Below are positions 36,232 to 45,888 of a stretch of DNA of 64,000 bases, piece by piece. This DNA comes from Winogradskyella sp. J14-2. Lineage in GTDB: Bacteria; Bacteroidota; Bacteroidia; Flavobacteriales; Flavobacteriaceae. Location of the stretch: positions 2,994,501 to 3,058,500 of the forward strand of contig NZ_CP019388.1 of NCBI RefSeq assembly GCF_001971725.1, in the 5' to 3' direction. The notes beneath the pieces were generated by a model. It did no database searches. It saw nothing but the letters and a program-made list of their open reading frames with translations, and had not been told where the DNA came from. Within the stretch, counting starts at the first letter, position 1. Each line of letters opens with the position of its first letter. The translations under genes were made by a program, and so were the position numbers.

Positions 36232-38406
36232 ATGAACAAATTAATTACACTAATAGTTTTATGTCTCATTAACCTAAGCTTTGCTCAGACCACGATCTCA
36301 GGAAAGGTATTGGATAACAAAAAACGACCTATTGAGGGAGCAAATATTTATCTCGACGGAACTTATGATGGTGCAACCTCTAACGTAGATGGGCAATTTT
36401 CATTTACGACCGAAGAAACCGGAACGCAAGCTTTGGTGATTTCTTTTTTATCGTATGAAACAAAAACCATTGTGAATGATGTTTCAAATTTTAATAATGT
36501 ATCTGTTGTTTTAAGAGAAGATGTAGAATCGTTAGATACGGTAGTTTTGAGTGCAGGTACTTTTGAAGCTAATGACAATAGTAAAGTCTCGGTATTAAAA
36601 CCACTAGATGTGGTAACTACAGCTAGTGCTCTTGGTGATTTTGTCGGTGCATTACAAACGCTTCCTGGTACTTCTAACAATGCAGAAGATGGTCGTTTGT
36701 TTGTGCGAGGAGGTGATGCCAACGAAACCCAGATTTTTATCGATGGTATACGTGTGTTTACACCATTTACTCCTACTACCAACAATCTACCTGCTCGCGG
36801 ACGCTACTCGCCATTTTTATTTGATGGTATAACCTTCTCAACAGGTGGCTATTCTGCTGAGTACGGCCAAGCTTTATCTAGTGTATTGTTGTTAAATACA
36901 ATAGACGAACCCGACCAAGAAAAAACCGATATTGGCATTATGAGTGTTGGTGCTACGCTAGGAAATACACAAAAATGGGAAAAGTCTTCATTAAGCTTTA
37001 ATGCATCATACATTAATCTTGCACCATATTTTGAAATCTTTGATAACAGAAACACATTTCAGAAGCCATTCCAGGCAGCTCAAGGCGAAATGGTATTTAG
37101 AAGAAAATTAAACAATGGTCTTTTTAAATTCTACTCTGCTTTTGATACAACAGATTTTGAATTGACACAACAAGATATCAATTTTGAGGACGGCTTAAAC
37201 TTTAGCTTAAACAACAGAAATTTTTACCTTAATTCCTCATACAAAGGTGTTCTAGGAAATAGTTGGTCAATACAAACTGGATTGAGTTTTACGCATGATG
37301 ATTCTAAGAATGGTATCGAGACTATTGCTATTAATAGCTTTGAGAATTCAGCACATTTAAAGCTAAAATTAAAAAAACGATTTAGCAGTCGTTTTAAAGT
37401 GAGTTTTGGTGCCGAACAGTTCATAACTGGCTATAACGAAAATTTTAAAGACGATTCCTTTAATGTGTCTTATGGTTTTGAGAATAATATAACTGCAGGC
37501 TTTGCCGAGGCTGATGTAATTTTTTCTAAAAAATTAGCATTAAAAGCAGGTATACGAGCAGATTACAGTTCAGTTTTTAATGACACTGAATTAGGTCCGA
37601 GAGCAGCTTTGGCATACAAAAGTTCTAAGAATGGACAGTTTTCTGTAGCCTATGGTAACTTTTTTCAAAATCCAAGTAATAATATTTTGAGATTTGAACA
37701 AGATTTAGAAGCTCAAAAAACAACACAGTATATTCTTAATTATCAATATGTAAATAATGGTAAGATTTTTAGAGCTGAGGCCTACAGAAAAGATTACGAC
37801 AATTTAGTAAAGTTTGATAGTGATTTTACCAATTTAAATAACGACTTAAACAATACTATAAATACCAATTTCAACACAAGCGGTAATGGTTATGCTCAAG
37901 GTGTTGATTTATTTTGGAGAGACAATACTAGCGTTAAAAATCTAGATTATTGGTTAAGTTATTCATACTTAGATACAGAACGTAACCATCAGAATTTTCC
38001 TGTAGCAGCACAGCCAAATTTTGCATCAAACCATAATTTTTCAGTAGTTGGTAAGTATTGGATAGATAGTTGGAAAAGTCAACTCGGTATAGACTACACT
38101 TTTGCTTCCGGAAGACCATACAATAACCCAAATACAGATGAGTTTCTTGCAGAGCGCACCAAACCGTTTAACAGCATAAGTCTTAATTGGGCTTATTTAA
38201 TAGATCAACAGAAAATCTTATATTTTTCGGTAAACAATGTTCTTGGCTTTAGAAATATTAATGGCTATCAATACTCAAATACACCAAATGTAAACGGTCA
38301 GTTTAATCGTATGGCATTTCGGCCAGCAACGGATCAATTCTTTTTTATAGGCTTCTTTTGGACCATTAGTGAAGACGGAAGTGACAACCAATTAGACAAC
38401 CTTTAA
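36232..38406 (+). CDS. TonB-dependent outer-membrane receptor
   Basis: 724 residues. Signal peptide ending SFAQ (about 19), then a carboxypeptidase-like regulatory beta-sandwich (TISGKVLDNKKRPIEGANIYLDGTYDGATSNVDGQFSF, residues 21-60). The plug domain follows (about 125-230) with LQTLPGTSNNAEDGRLFVRGGDANETQIFIDGIRVF and the barrel to the C-terminus. The barrel is shorter than in typical SusC proteins, no SusD gene follows, so it is a siderophore- or vitamin-type receptor rather than a polysaccharide locus. A TonB gene follows at 38499 on the same strand. Confidence 0.93.
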   Translation: MNKLITLIVLCLINLSFAQTTISGKVLDNKKRPIEGANIYLDGTYDGATSNVDGQFSFTTEETGTQALVISFLSYETKTIVNDVSNFNNVSVVLREDVESLDTVVLSAGTFEANDNSKVSVLKPLDVVTTASALGDFVGALQTLPGTSNNAEDGRLFVRGGDANETQIFIDGIRVFTPFTPTTNNLPARGRYSPFLFDGITFSTGGYSAEYGQALSSVLLLNTIDEPDQEKTDIGIMSVGATLGNTQKWEKSSLSFNASYINLAPYFEIFDNRNTFQKPFQAAQGEMVFRRKLNNGLFKFYSAFDTTDFELTQQDINFEDGLNFSLNNRNFYLNSSYKGVLGNSWSIQTGLSFTHDDSKNGIETIAINSFENSAHLKLKLKKRFSSRFKVSFGAEQFITGYNENFKDDSFNVSYGFENNITAGFAEADVIFSKKLALKAGIRADYSSVFNDTELGPRAALAYKSSKNGQFSVAYGNFFQNPSNNILRFEQDLEAQKTTQYILNYQYVNNGKIFRAEAYRKDYDNLVKFDSDFTNLNNDLNNTINTNFNTSGNGYAQGVDLFWRDNTSVKNLDYWLSYSYLDTERNHQNFPVAAQPNFASNHNFSVVGKYWIDSWKSQLGIDYTFASGRPYNNPNTDEFLAERTKPFNSISLNWAYLIDQQKILYFSVNNVLGFRNINGYQYSNTPNVNGQFNRMAFRPATDQFFFIGFFWTISEDGSDNQLDNL

Positions 38407-38498
38407 GATGTTAGAGTAGCTGGCTGGTTTTAAACATGACAAAAGTCATATGTTTTACGCTTTATGATGGGTAACTTTATAATATAAAATTAAACGTC

Positions 38499-39227
38499 AT
38501 GGAATTAAAGAAGAACCCAAAAGCCAATGTAGGTCGAAACAGCAGTTTGTATTTTGCTGTTGGCTTAAACGTAATGTTACTCCTTACATACTTAGGACTA
38601 GAACATAAGACTTACGAAACTGAGACGGTTAAGGCTGATATCTTAATGATGACAGAGCAGTTAGAAGAAGATATTCCTATTACAACAATTAATATTCCGC
38701 CACCGCCACCACCTCCCAAACAATTAGTTACAGAGGTTATTACCGTAGTTGAGGATGTGGAAGAAGTAGAGGAGACCTTTGTTGAAAGTAGTGAAGTAGG
38801 TCAGGATGATATTATTGAAGAGCGCGTAGTAAGTGTAGAAGAAGTAGAAGTTGTGGAAGTAGAGGAAGATGTAGAAGTGCCATTTGCAGTCATAGAAAGA
38901 GTGCCACAGTTCCCAGGATGTAAAGGTAATAATGCTGAGTTAAAGGCTTGTTTTCAAGAAAAAATGCAAGAGCACTTACAAAAGCATTTTAGATATCCAC
39001 CTACTGCAGCAGAGCTTGATATACAAGGCAAAGTATTTGTGTTTTTCTTAATAGATAAGTACGGTAAAGTAGCTAAGATTCAAACTCGTGGACCCAACGA
39101 ATTGCTGGAGACCGAAGCAGAACGTATTATAAGTTTATTGCCAAAGATGGAACCAGGTAAACAGCGAAATAAACCAGTAGGTGTTCCTTATAGCATACCA
39201 ATAAACTTTAAATTACAAGAACAATAA
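38499..39227 (+). CDS. tonB: Energy transducer TonB
   Basis: 242 residues. An N-terminal membrane helix at about 17-35 is followed by the proline run PPPPPPPK (about 67-74), a long Glu/Val-rich rod (EVEEVEETFVESSEVG) and the C-terminal TonB domain with HFRYPPTAAELDIQGKVFVFFLIDKYGKVAKIQTRG. Transmits the proton motive force to the TonB-dependent receptor encoded 92 bp upstream. The acidic rod is unusually negative for a periplasm-spanning segment, but Bacteroidota TonB proteins often have this. Confidence 0.94.
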   Translation: MELKKNPKANVGRNSSLYFAVGLNVMLLLTYLGLEHKTYETETVKADILMMTEQLEEDIPITTINIPPPPPPPKQLVTEVITVVEDVEEVEETFVESSEVGQDDIIEERVVSVEEVEVVEVEEDVEVPFAVIERVPQFPGCKGNNAELKACFQEKMQEHLQKHFRYPPTAAELDIQGKVFVFFLIDKYGKVAKIQTRGPNELLETEAERIISLLPKMEPGKQRNKPVGVPYSIPINFKLQEQ

Positions 39228-39270
39228 ATTACATCTAAAAAGACGGTTTAGATAAGTTTTTGATTGATTG

Positions 39271-39298
39271 CAGAACCGCTTCGAAAGAAGGGGTTCTG
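39271..39298 (+). terminator. Hairpin after tonB with a GNRA loop
   Basis: Stem CAGAACC-G-CTTC / GAAG-G-GGTTCTG (one G/G mismatch) with loop GAAA, in the convergent spacer. The T-run is weak, so it is a moderate terminator candidate. Confidence 0.45.
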
Positions 39299-39302
39299 TT
39301 AG

Positions 39303-39833
39303 TTATAGGTCTGGGTTTTTTAATGTGTACCAATTACAAAGTTCATTATCATAAGTGAAAGTGCCAGAAGGCTTTAAACCTATTTTTTTAAGAATTATAT
39401 TAGAAACTTTATGTCTGGTATACGCAGCTGCACAAATTTCTTTGAGATTTAAATCATTAAAACCATAGCTTAAAGACGCAATTGCAGCTTCAGTTGCGTA
39501 ACCATGTCCCCAAAATCTCTCTTTAAGTCTGTAGCCCAAATCATAATAATCAAATCCTTTACGTACTTCACGTTCAAATTTTAGTCCACACCAACCAATA
39601 AACTCACCCGTATCTTTTTTTATCATTGCTAAACGACCAACTCCATAATCTTTATACTGCTGTAAAATGCTTTTAATGTAGGCACGAGATTCTTCAATCG
39701 ATGTTACTGGATTGTTTCCTAAAAACTCGTGTACTCTAGGATTAGAGTCTAACTCAAAGAAGTCTTGGTCATCGTCTTCGTTGATTGGTCTAAGGTAAAG
39801 GCGTTCTGATTCTATTTTGATGTTCATTTCCAT
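39303..39833 (-). CDS. GNAT family N-acetyltransferase (RimJ/RimL-like)
   Basis: 176 residues. The typical opening IKIESERLYLRPINEDDDQDFFEL and the motif A region GYRLKERFWGHGYATEAAIASLSYGF (acetyl-CoA binding, residues about 95-120) are clear. The end VSNIILKKIGLKPSGTF matches the usual motif B. Two ATG codons (39833, 39827) are possible, the second is more likely. Its start overlaps the redoxin gene by 10 bp. The acetylated substrate is unknown. Confidence 0.9.
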   Translation of the reverse strand: MEMNIKIESERLYLRPINEDDDQDFFELDSNPRVHEFLGNNPVTSIEESRAYIKSILQQYKDYGVGRLAMIKKDTGEFIGWCGLKFEREVRKGFDYYDLGYRLKERFWGHGYATEAAIASLSYGFNDLNLKEICAAAYTRHKVSNIILKKIGLKPSGTFTYDNELCNWYTLKNPDL

Positions 39834-40378
39834 TTAATATTGCAACCCATACTAGGTTTTTGGTTAGGGTTTATGGTGTCGTTATTTAGAAGTGCATCCA
39901 TAGCAGATCTTAAATCTTCACCAGTAACAGGAATATCATTTCCTGGTCTAGATCCATCCAATTGCCCAGCATATACCAATTTTAAATCGTCATTAAAAAG
40001 AAAAAAATCTGGTGTGCAGGCAGCGTCATAAGCTTTTGCTACTTCTTGTGTTTCGTCATACAAATACGGAAAAGGATAGTGGTTTTCTTCGGCATGTGTT
40101 TTCATTTTATCAGGACCATCTTGTGGATAGTTTTCTACATCATTACTAGAAATAGCAATGCAATAAATGCCTTTTGACTCGTAATCTTGAGCTAATTTTA
40201 CTAATTGTTCATTAACATGAATTACAAAAGGGCAGTGGTTGCAAATAAACATAATCAAAGTACCGTTTTTACCTTTAAGTTCGGTTAGTGATTTTTTTTG
40301 ATTGTCTTTAGTATCTACTAAATTAAAATCTGGAGCCTTTGTGCCTAAAGGCAGCATATTTGATGGTGTTAGAGCCAT
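39824..40378 (-). CDS. Thioredoxin-fold redoxin (AhpC/TSA-like) family protein
   Basis: 184 residues from the preferred ATG at 40378 (MALTPSNMLPLGTKAPDFNL). An earlier ATG at 40432 would add 18 residues with no family similarity. The thioredoxin fold has the CxxC motif CNHC in LIMFICNHCPFVIHV, followed by YCIAISSNDVENYPQDGP and FPYLYDETQEVAKAY, and the C-terminal GSRPGNDIPVTGEDLRSAMDALL. Probably a cytosolic thiol peroxidase or thioredoxin-like reductant. It overlaps the GNAT gene. Confidence 0.88.
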   Translation of the reverse strand: MALTPSNMLPLGTKAPDFNLVDTKDNQKKSLTELKGKNGTLIMFICNHCPFVIHVNEQLVKLAQDYESKGIYCIAISSNDVENYPQDGPDKMKTHAEENHYPFPYLYDETQEVAKAYDAACTPDFFLFNDDLKLVYAGQLDGSRPGNDIPVTGEDLRSAMDALLNNDTINPNQKPSMGCNIKWK

Positions 40379-40460
40379 TATATTTTTGTATTTTAGAAGT
40401 TTATTTAAAGGATTAAAAGAAGCTGAAATCAAAGATTCGGCTTAGCCAAACAAGTTCAGC

Positions 40461-40802
40461 ATGACAACAAGTAATATAATAACATTTGAAGACTTTACAA
40501 AGGTAGATTTAAGAGTAGGAACTATTGTTGAAGTCAATGATTTTTTAAACGCACTTAAACCTGCTTATCAACTCACTATAGATTTTGGGGATTTAGGTGT
40601 AAAAAAATCTTCTGCTCAGATAACAACGCAGTACAATAAGGAAGATTTAAAAAATCGTCAGATTGTAGCTATCGTAAATTTCCCAAAAAAGCAAATTGCC
40701 AATTTTATGAGCGAATGTCTCGTTGTCGGAGCTGTAAAAGAAAATGATGTTTTTTTATTACATCCTGAAAGTAAGGTAAAGAATGGCTCGCAAGTATCGT
40801 GA
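40461..40802 (+). CDS. csaA: CsaA-type tRNA-binding chaperone
   Basis: 113 residues, an OB-fold tRNA-binding domain close to B. subtilis CsaA. The signature includes ITFEDFTKVDLRVGTIVEVNDF, YQLTIDFGDLGVKKSSAQIT and IVAIVNFPKKQIANFMSECLVVGAV. CsaA forms homodimers that bind tRNA and unfolded or precursor proteins. It diverges from the redoxin gene. Confidence 0.93.
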   Translation: MTTSNIITFEDFTKVDLRVGTIVEVNDFLNALKPAYQLTIDFGDLGVKKSSAQITTQYNKEDLKNRQIVAIVNFPKKQIANFMSECLVVGAVKENDVFLLHPESKVKNGSQVS

Positions 40803-40911
40803 TATTTAATGTTTAACTGTGGAATTGCGTAAACGGTTAATCGTTGGTTCGTTGGGTTGTTGAGAAGTTTTTGAATCATCCTTTTTTGTGGATTTAGGCT
40901 ATTCTTAGTTT

Positions 40912-40952
40912 CACTACTTACTACTCACTACTCACTACTCACTACTCACTAC
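40912..40952. repeat. Heptamer tandem repeat (CACTACT), about six units
   Basis: Units CACTACT, TACTACT, then CACTACT three times and a partial CACTAC. It lies just beyond the stop codon of the M14 peptidase, in the spacer to csaA. Confidence 0.85.
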
Positions 40953-43459
40953 ATCTCATTTCTAAAGAAAATAGCGTTCATCAATAATTTATTAGTACCA
41001 TACCAAAACGCTCTAAAATTAGTGTTATCTGTAAAGGCCATGATTTTTCCTCTTCCAACTCTACCTGTTTTAAAGGGAATGGTTTGTTTTAAGCTGTCTA
41101 AATTTTCTTCAGAAATATAACCGCTCATTAGTGGGTTTGCGGTGTATTGAATGGGATTGTCATAACTATTCTTATTCGGTTTTATAAACAATGTTGTGTT
41201 TCTAAATAGCGCTAATTTATCATTTTTGTATCCAAAATTGACTGGGTGAGAACGGTCTAATGTTGTTTCAAAAATAGCACCACCAATAACTTGTGCTCCT
41301 CTAAAATTGCTTCGTTCTTCAAAAGATATAGTTTTTGCTTTTAGTGATTTTCTTTTCTTAAAATTAATCATCATTAATTCTTTAGAATTTAGCCAACGCA
41401 ATGTATTTCTGTAGGCTATAAGAGAACCACCATCTTGTAACCATTGCTTTAGCTTTTTAGTGTTACCATCGTCTAATGCCGAATAAGAATTTACCATAAT
41501 AATGGTATTGTATCTGCTTAAATCAGCTCTGCCAAAGTTCTTTGTGTCTAGTTTTGTAGGAATGATATCGTATCTATTATCCAACAAATGCCAAATCTCG
41601 CCAGCATCATAAGATGTGACTCCATCGCCAACTAACAACGCTATTTTAGGAAGCTCTAAAGCTCTAAAATTTCGGCTTCCGAGATCTATACCTTCATTTA
41701 GTCCTGTGGATACTGCGTCGATTATAATATGACTTTCTTGAGCAGCAGTATTTAAGAATGCATACAAAGCAGAAGAATCCATATCTTGATTTTGTACAGG
41801 AATCATAATTGTACCATAATCGTAAGCCTTTCCATTAGCTTTAAAGTTTTTCATGCTTACCTTGGCACGAATTCCTTTTTTAAGAATTGAATTTAGAAGT
41901 TTTGGTGCATAATATTCATTCCAAGGAAATAGATAAGCATATTCGCTTTTTGAATTTACTCCACCTTGTAAATGTTTTAAATCATTTACAATATTGCCGG
42001 CCTTTTCCATGCTGGTTTCTGCATAATCGAGGTTAAATGCAAGAGGAAATGTCCATGCAGAAATATCATAAAACAAACTATCTTGAAACGTTGTGCGCTT
42101 TTCAAACATGGCATTTATGAGTCTTGTATTCTTTTGGTTTTTAGGAATCACGTAACTATACCCTTTTTTATAGGTTTTACCATCTAAGCCAACATCAGAT
42201 TTTAAATGATGAAATTTTATTTTGTGACGTTTAAGGATTTCTGCTAAATGGTAGGTTTTGGCTGCATCCTTTTCATCACCAAAGATTATGGCTTTGTTTC
42301 CTTCTTTTGAAGCTTCTCTACGTGCGTTTTTATAAAAATTATGTTGATATTCTAATAGTTCTTTTCGCATTCCATTTGCCGCTTCAAGCGTAGATAGTGC
42401 AGCCGTAAACTGATTTTTTATAGTAAATGGAAATGAAAGAAGTCCGTTTTCACTTTCTTGAATATGGCCACGAGAGCTGGCTTGCTCAAATAAAATACCA
42501 ATACCACCATTTATATCGGGAAACGTAGAACCCTTACCGTAATAGAAATCATCAAAACTTTCTTCAGAATAATATAAAGAGCCTATTTTATCTAACGCTT
42601 TAGCATGAAATTTGGCAATATCTTTTGTTAATTCCTGATTTAATTTTGGAGTTAAAGGATGTGTGCGTGATGGGATACCAGGTTGAAAAAAGAAACTCGC
42701 ATTAGTGCCCATTTCATGATGATCGGTTAAGATATTAGGTAACCACTCGTGAAATGTTTGTATACGTGCTCTAGACTCTGGTAACTGTACAGGTAGCCAA
42801 TCTCTATTCATATCAAACCAGTAGTGATTGGTGCGTCCGCCAGGCCAGACTTCACTAAATTCTCTATCGTTAGGATCGGCATTAAGATTCATGCCACGAT
42901 TAGTATTTGCCCAATATGCAAAACGTTGTAAACCATCTGGATTTAATGAAGGGTCGAAGAGTATTACAGTGTTTTCTAGTAAATTTTCAATTTTAGAACC
43001 TTCAGCAGCAGTGAGATAATAGGCTAGAGCTAGTGCTGCATTAGAGCCACTGGGTTCGTTACCATGTATAGAAAATCCCTGATACACTACTATGGGCATA
43101 TCTTTAAAATTAGCCTTGTCTATATCGGTAGCTTCTATATGTTGTGTTTTTATATGGTCTAACTTAGAATGATTACTTGGTGAGGTTATGGTTAGTAGAA
43201 TTAATGGCCTGCCTTCAAAAGTTTGCCCTCTATCTTCTATACTTACACGATTTGAAACTTCAGCAAGTTCTCGCATATACTGCACAAGTTTATCGTGTGT
43301 AATGTGCCACTCGCCAACTTCATGTCCTACGATACTCTTGGGAGTTGGTATATTAGGATTATATATAACACCGTCTGGTAGATAATATGATAGATCTGTT
43401 TGTGGCTGTGAGAAAAGAATAGCGGTAAATAAAAAGAAAACTAAAGCAATACGTTGCAT
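40949..43459 (-). CDS. Secreted M14 family zinc carboxypeptidase
   Basis: 836 residues with a signal peptide (FLFTAILFSQ, about 18). The M14 catalytic domain runs from about 50 to 370: His132 and Glu135 in the HGNE motif, FDPSLNPDGLQRF, NRGMNLNAD, and the third zinc ligand His in TDHHEMG (near 247). The C-terminal half (from about 380) includes a Rossmann-like region with ALLVGDGVTSYDAGEIW and resembles the glutamine amidotransferase-like tail common in these large bacterial M14 enzymes. No T9SS sorting domain is visible. Probably a periplasmic or exported peptidase. Confidence 0.93.
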   Translation of the reverse strand: MQRIALVFFLFTAILFSQPQTDLSYYLPDGVIYNPNIPTPKSIVGHEVGEWHITHDKLVQYMRELAEVSNRVSIEDRGQTFEGRPLILLTITSPSNHSKLDHIKTQHIEATDIDKANFKDMPIVVYQGFSIHGNEPSGSNAALALAYYLTAAEGSKIENLLENTVILFDPSLNPDGLQRFAYWANTNRGMNLNADPNDREFSEVWPGGRTNHYWFDMNRDWLPVQLPESRARIQTFHEWLPNILTDHHEMGTNASFFFQPGIPSRTHPLTPKLNQELTKDIAKFHAKALDKIGSLYYSEESFDDFYYGKGSTFPDINGGIGILFEQASSRGHIQESENGLLSFPFTIKNQFTAALSTLEAANGMRKELLEYQHNFYKNARREASKEGNKAIIFGDEKDAAKTYHLAEILKRHKIKFHHLKSDVGLDGKTYKKGYSYVIPKNQKNTRLINAMFEKRTTFQDSLFYDISAWTFPLAFNLDYAETSMEKAGNIVNDLKHLQGGVNSKSEYAYLFPWNEYYAPKLLNSILKKGIRAKVSMKNFKANGKAYDYGTIMIPVQNQDMDSSALYAFLNTAAQESHIIIDAVSTGLNEGIDLGSRNFRALELPKIALLVGDGVTSYDAGEIWHLLDNRYDIIPTKLDTKNFGRADLSRYNTIIMVNSYSALDDGNTKKLKQWLQDGGSLIAYRNTLRWLNSKELMMINFKKRKSLKAKTISFEERSNFRGAQVIGGAIFETTLDRSHPVNFGYKNDKLALFRNTTLFIKPNKNSYDNPIQYTANPLMSGYISEENLDSLKQTIPFKTGRVGRGKIMAFTDNTNFRAFWYGTNKLLMNAIFFRNEM

Positions 43460-43492
43460 GTACTTATTAGGTGTTGGTTAAGTTCTAAAAAT

Positions 43493-43525
43493 AAAAAACC
43501 CTGACAAATTTTTGTCAGGGTTTTT
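43493..43525 (-). terminator. Intrinsic terminator of the PUR gene
   Basis: Stem AAAAACCCTGACAA / TTGTCAGGGTTTTT with loop ATTT, 22 bp after the PUR stop codon on the minus strand and upstream of the M14 gene. Confidence 0.9.
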
Positions 43526-43546
43526 ATAATTTAACAGAAGTTGATT

Positions 43547-43936
43547 TTAGATGTCATCAAAACTTATGTCTGTAAAACTATCTGTACCATTTAAATCTTT
43601 TGAGGTTTTAGCTTCTTGAGCTACAAAATCGTCTTCTCGTTTAAAGTCTTTTTGGTGGCGCTCGCTTATCACTTCTTCACCTTTTTCAGAAATGATGTAG
43701 TCCGTCATTTCAGCTAAAATTTCTCTAAACTCAGAAAAATCTTCCTTATAAAGGTAAATTTTATGCTTTTTATAATGATAAGAGCCGTCGTCGTTTGTAA
43801 ATTTTTTACTTTCTGTAATGGTTAGGTAGTAATCTTCTGCTTTTGTTGCTCTAACGTCAAAGAAATAGGTTCGTCTTCCTGCGCGTAGTACTTTAGAATA
43901 AATTTCTTCTTTATCCGTCATTTCATAATCGCTCAT
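43547..43936 (-). CDS. PUR family nucleic-acid-binding protein (DUF3276)
   Basis: 129 residues. The PUR repeat-like domain is recognisable: EEIYSKVLRAGRRTYFFDVRATKAEDYYLTITESKKF at residues 10-46, then HKIYLYKEDFSEFREILAEMTDYI. The acidic C-terminal tail is disordered. PUR-alpha-like proteins of Bacteroidota bind single-stranded DNA or RNA. The gene has its own strong terminator. Confidence 0.92.
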   Translation of the reverse strand: MSDYEMTDKEEIYSKVLRAGRRTYFFDVRATKAEDYYLTITESKKFTNDDGSYHYKKHKIYLYKEDFSEFREILAEMTDYIISEKGEEVISERHQKDFKREDDFVAQEAKTSKDLNGTDSFTDISFDDI

Positions 43937-43997
43937 AAATCAATCTTTTTTTAATTTATTCTCAAAAATCTAAAAAAAAAGTAAACTGACAAATAAT

Positions 43998-45755
43998 TTA
44001 TTGTATTTCTTTTTCGGATAGTTGTTTCAAGTAAAGTTCCTTATAATACCCTTCTGCATTAATGAGGTTTTCATGGTTTCCCGTTTGCGTAATAATGCCA
44101 TCTTCTAACACAATAATTTTGTCTGCGTTTTTTGCAGACGACACGCGATGACTAACTATAATAGTAGTTTTGTCTTTAGTTAGCCTAACTAAATTTTTTA
44201 GAATTTTTTCTTCAGTTTCTGTATCTACCGCAGATAAACAGTCATCAAACAGAAGTATTTCAGGCTTTTTAATAATAGCTCTTGCAATTGATACACGTTG
44301 TTTTTGGCCACCTGAAAGTGTAATGCCACGCTCGCCTAAAACTGTGTCATAACCTTTACTAAAACCAATAATGTTTTTATGAACTTTGGCATCTTTGGCT
44401 GCTTCAATAACTTCATTATCTGTAGCATCTTCTTTACCAAACTTAATATTGTTTTTTATAGTATCTGAAAACAAAAATGCATCTTGTGGTACATATCCAA
44501 TACTTTCCCTTAAACTGAATAGATTAAGCTCTGATATTTTTTTACTATCTATGAGAATGTTGCCATTATCTATGTCGTAAAGTCTACCAATAAGGTCTAA
44601 AATTGTTGATTTACCTGAGCCGGTTTTGCCTAATATTGCTAAAGTTTCTCCAGATTTTAAAGTGAAACTAACGTCTTTAAGCGCTTCAATATTAGTATCT
44701 GGATAAACGAAGGAAACATTCTTAAATTCAATATCACCTTTTATGGGTGTAAGTTTATTAACCGTATTCTGAATTTCTGGCTCGGTTTTTAGAAACTCAT
44801 TAATACGTTCTTGTGAGGCTTCTGCTTGTTGCACTAAAGATGTAACCCAACCTACCGTGGCTACAGGCCAAGTGAGCATATTTACATAGATTATAAATTC
44901 TGCAATGGTACCTATGTTTTCAATTTCGCCATTGATATATTGTACACCACCAACATAGATAACGATGAGGTTGCTAATGCCAATCAATAAAATCATTAAT
45001 GGGAAGAAAAGAGCTTGTACCTTAGTTAGGTTAATTTGTTTTTGGCGGTTTTCTGCTGAAAGCCCTTCAAATTCATCGTTAGTTTTAGGTTCTATACCAT
45101 AAGATTTTATTACCGAAATTCCACTAAAGGTTTCCTGCGCATAAGTAGATAAAGTAGATAATGATTGTTGTACAATCGTACTGCGTTTATTGATTAATCT
45201 GCTCAATTTATAAATTGAAACAGATAAAATTGGTAATGGTAATAATGTGTATAGTGTAAGTGTTGGTGCTGTATTTACCATGTAGATAATTGCTACTGTA
45301 AATAAGGTAATTGTGTTTATGGTATACATTAGAGCAGGACCAACGTACATACGTACTTTACCAACATCTTCACTTATACGATTCATTAAATCTCCTGTAC
45401 GGTTAGATTTATAAAAGTTTAAAGAAAGAATTTGATAATGCTTGTAGATCTCATTTTTTAAATCATACTCAATATATCTCGATACGTTTATTATAGTCTG
45501 ACGCATTAAAAATGTAAACAAACCAGCTAAAACAGCAGCGCCAATGATTAACAAGACATTAGTAATAAGGTCTGTTTTAAAGACTTCGTAAGTAATTTCA
45601 CCACTAAGTTTATCTGAGATAATATTTATGGAATCTCCTATGAAACGTGGTGTGAATAAGACAAATATCTTAGAAATTATAGTAATAATTACACCTATAA
45701 TTAATCGAAATCTGTATTTGTAAAAATATTTATTTAGATGTTTTAATGCTTTCAT
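43998..45755 (-). CDS. ABC exporter, fused permease and ATPase (MsbA/MDR type)
   Basis: 585 residues: a six-helix permease (about 15-310) and an ATPase with Walker A LGKTGSGKSTIL, Q-loop GYVPQDAFLFSDT, signature LSGGQKQRVSIARAI, Walker B EILLFDDCLSAVD and switch His in IIVSHRVS. A half-transporter that must dimerise. The substrate may be lipid or drug, and the sequence does not decide it. It stands alone with leucine-type dehydrogenase diverging beyond. Confidence 0.94.
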   Translation of the reverse strand: MKALKHLNKYFYKYRFRLIIGVIITIISKIFVLFTPRFIGDSINIISDKLSGEITYEVFKTDLITNVLLIIGAAVLAGLFTFLMRQTIINVSRYIEYDLKNEIYKHYQILSLNFYKSNRTGDLMNRISEDVGKVRMYVGPALMYTINTITLFTVAIIYMVNTAPTLTLYTLLPLPILSVSIYKLSRLINKRSTIVQQSLSTLSTYAQETFSGISVIKSYGIEPKTNDEFEGLSAENRQKQINLTKVQALFFPLMILLIGISNLIVIYVGGVQYINGEIENIGTIAEFIIYVNMLTWPVATVGWVTSLVQQAEASQERINEFLKTEPEIQNTVNKLTPIKGDIEFKNVSFVYPDTNIEALKDVSFTLKSGETLAILGKTGSGKSTILDLIGRLYDIDNGNILIDSKKISELNLFSLRESIGYVPQDAFLFSDTIKNNIKFGKEDATDNEVIEAAKDAKVHKNIIGFSKGYDTVLGERGITLSGGQKQRVSIARAIIKKPEILLFDDCLSAVDTETEEKILKNLVRLTKDKTTIIVSHRVSSAKNADKIIVLEDGIITQTGNHENLINAEGYYKELYLKQLSEKEIQ

Positions 45756-45809
45756 GTTACGTTTGGTCGGTCAAAAGTATTATGATAATCTGATTTTGAC
45801 GTTAATATT

Positions 45810-45840
45810 TTGCTAATCCTCTAATTATAATTTATTTTTG
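45810..45840 (+). promoter_or_regulatory. Promoter of the leucine-type dehydrogenase
   Basis: TTG (45810-45812), 20 bases, then TATTTTTG (45833-45840), an exact match to the -7 consensus. It is 48 bp before the ATG. Confidence 0.75.
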
Positions 45841-45888
45841 CACGCTGTTTTTAAATTATTTTCAAACAGCCTTAAATCTTAATCAATA

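Noticed and set aside
40379..40432. Upstream ATG for the redoxin gene at 40432
   Set aside because: The added 18 residues look like translated spacer. The family starts at MALTPSNMLPLG.
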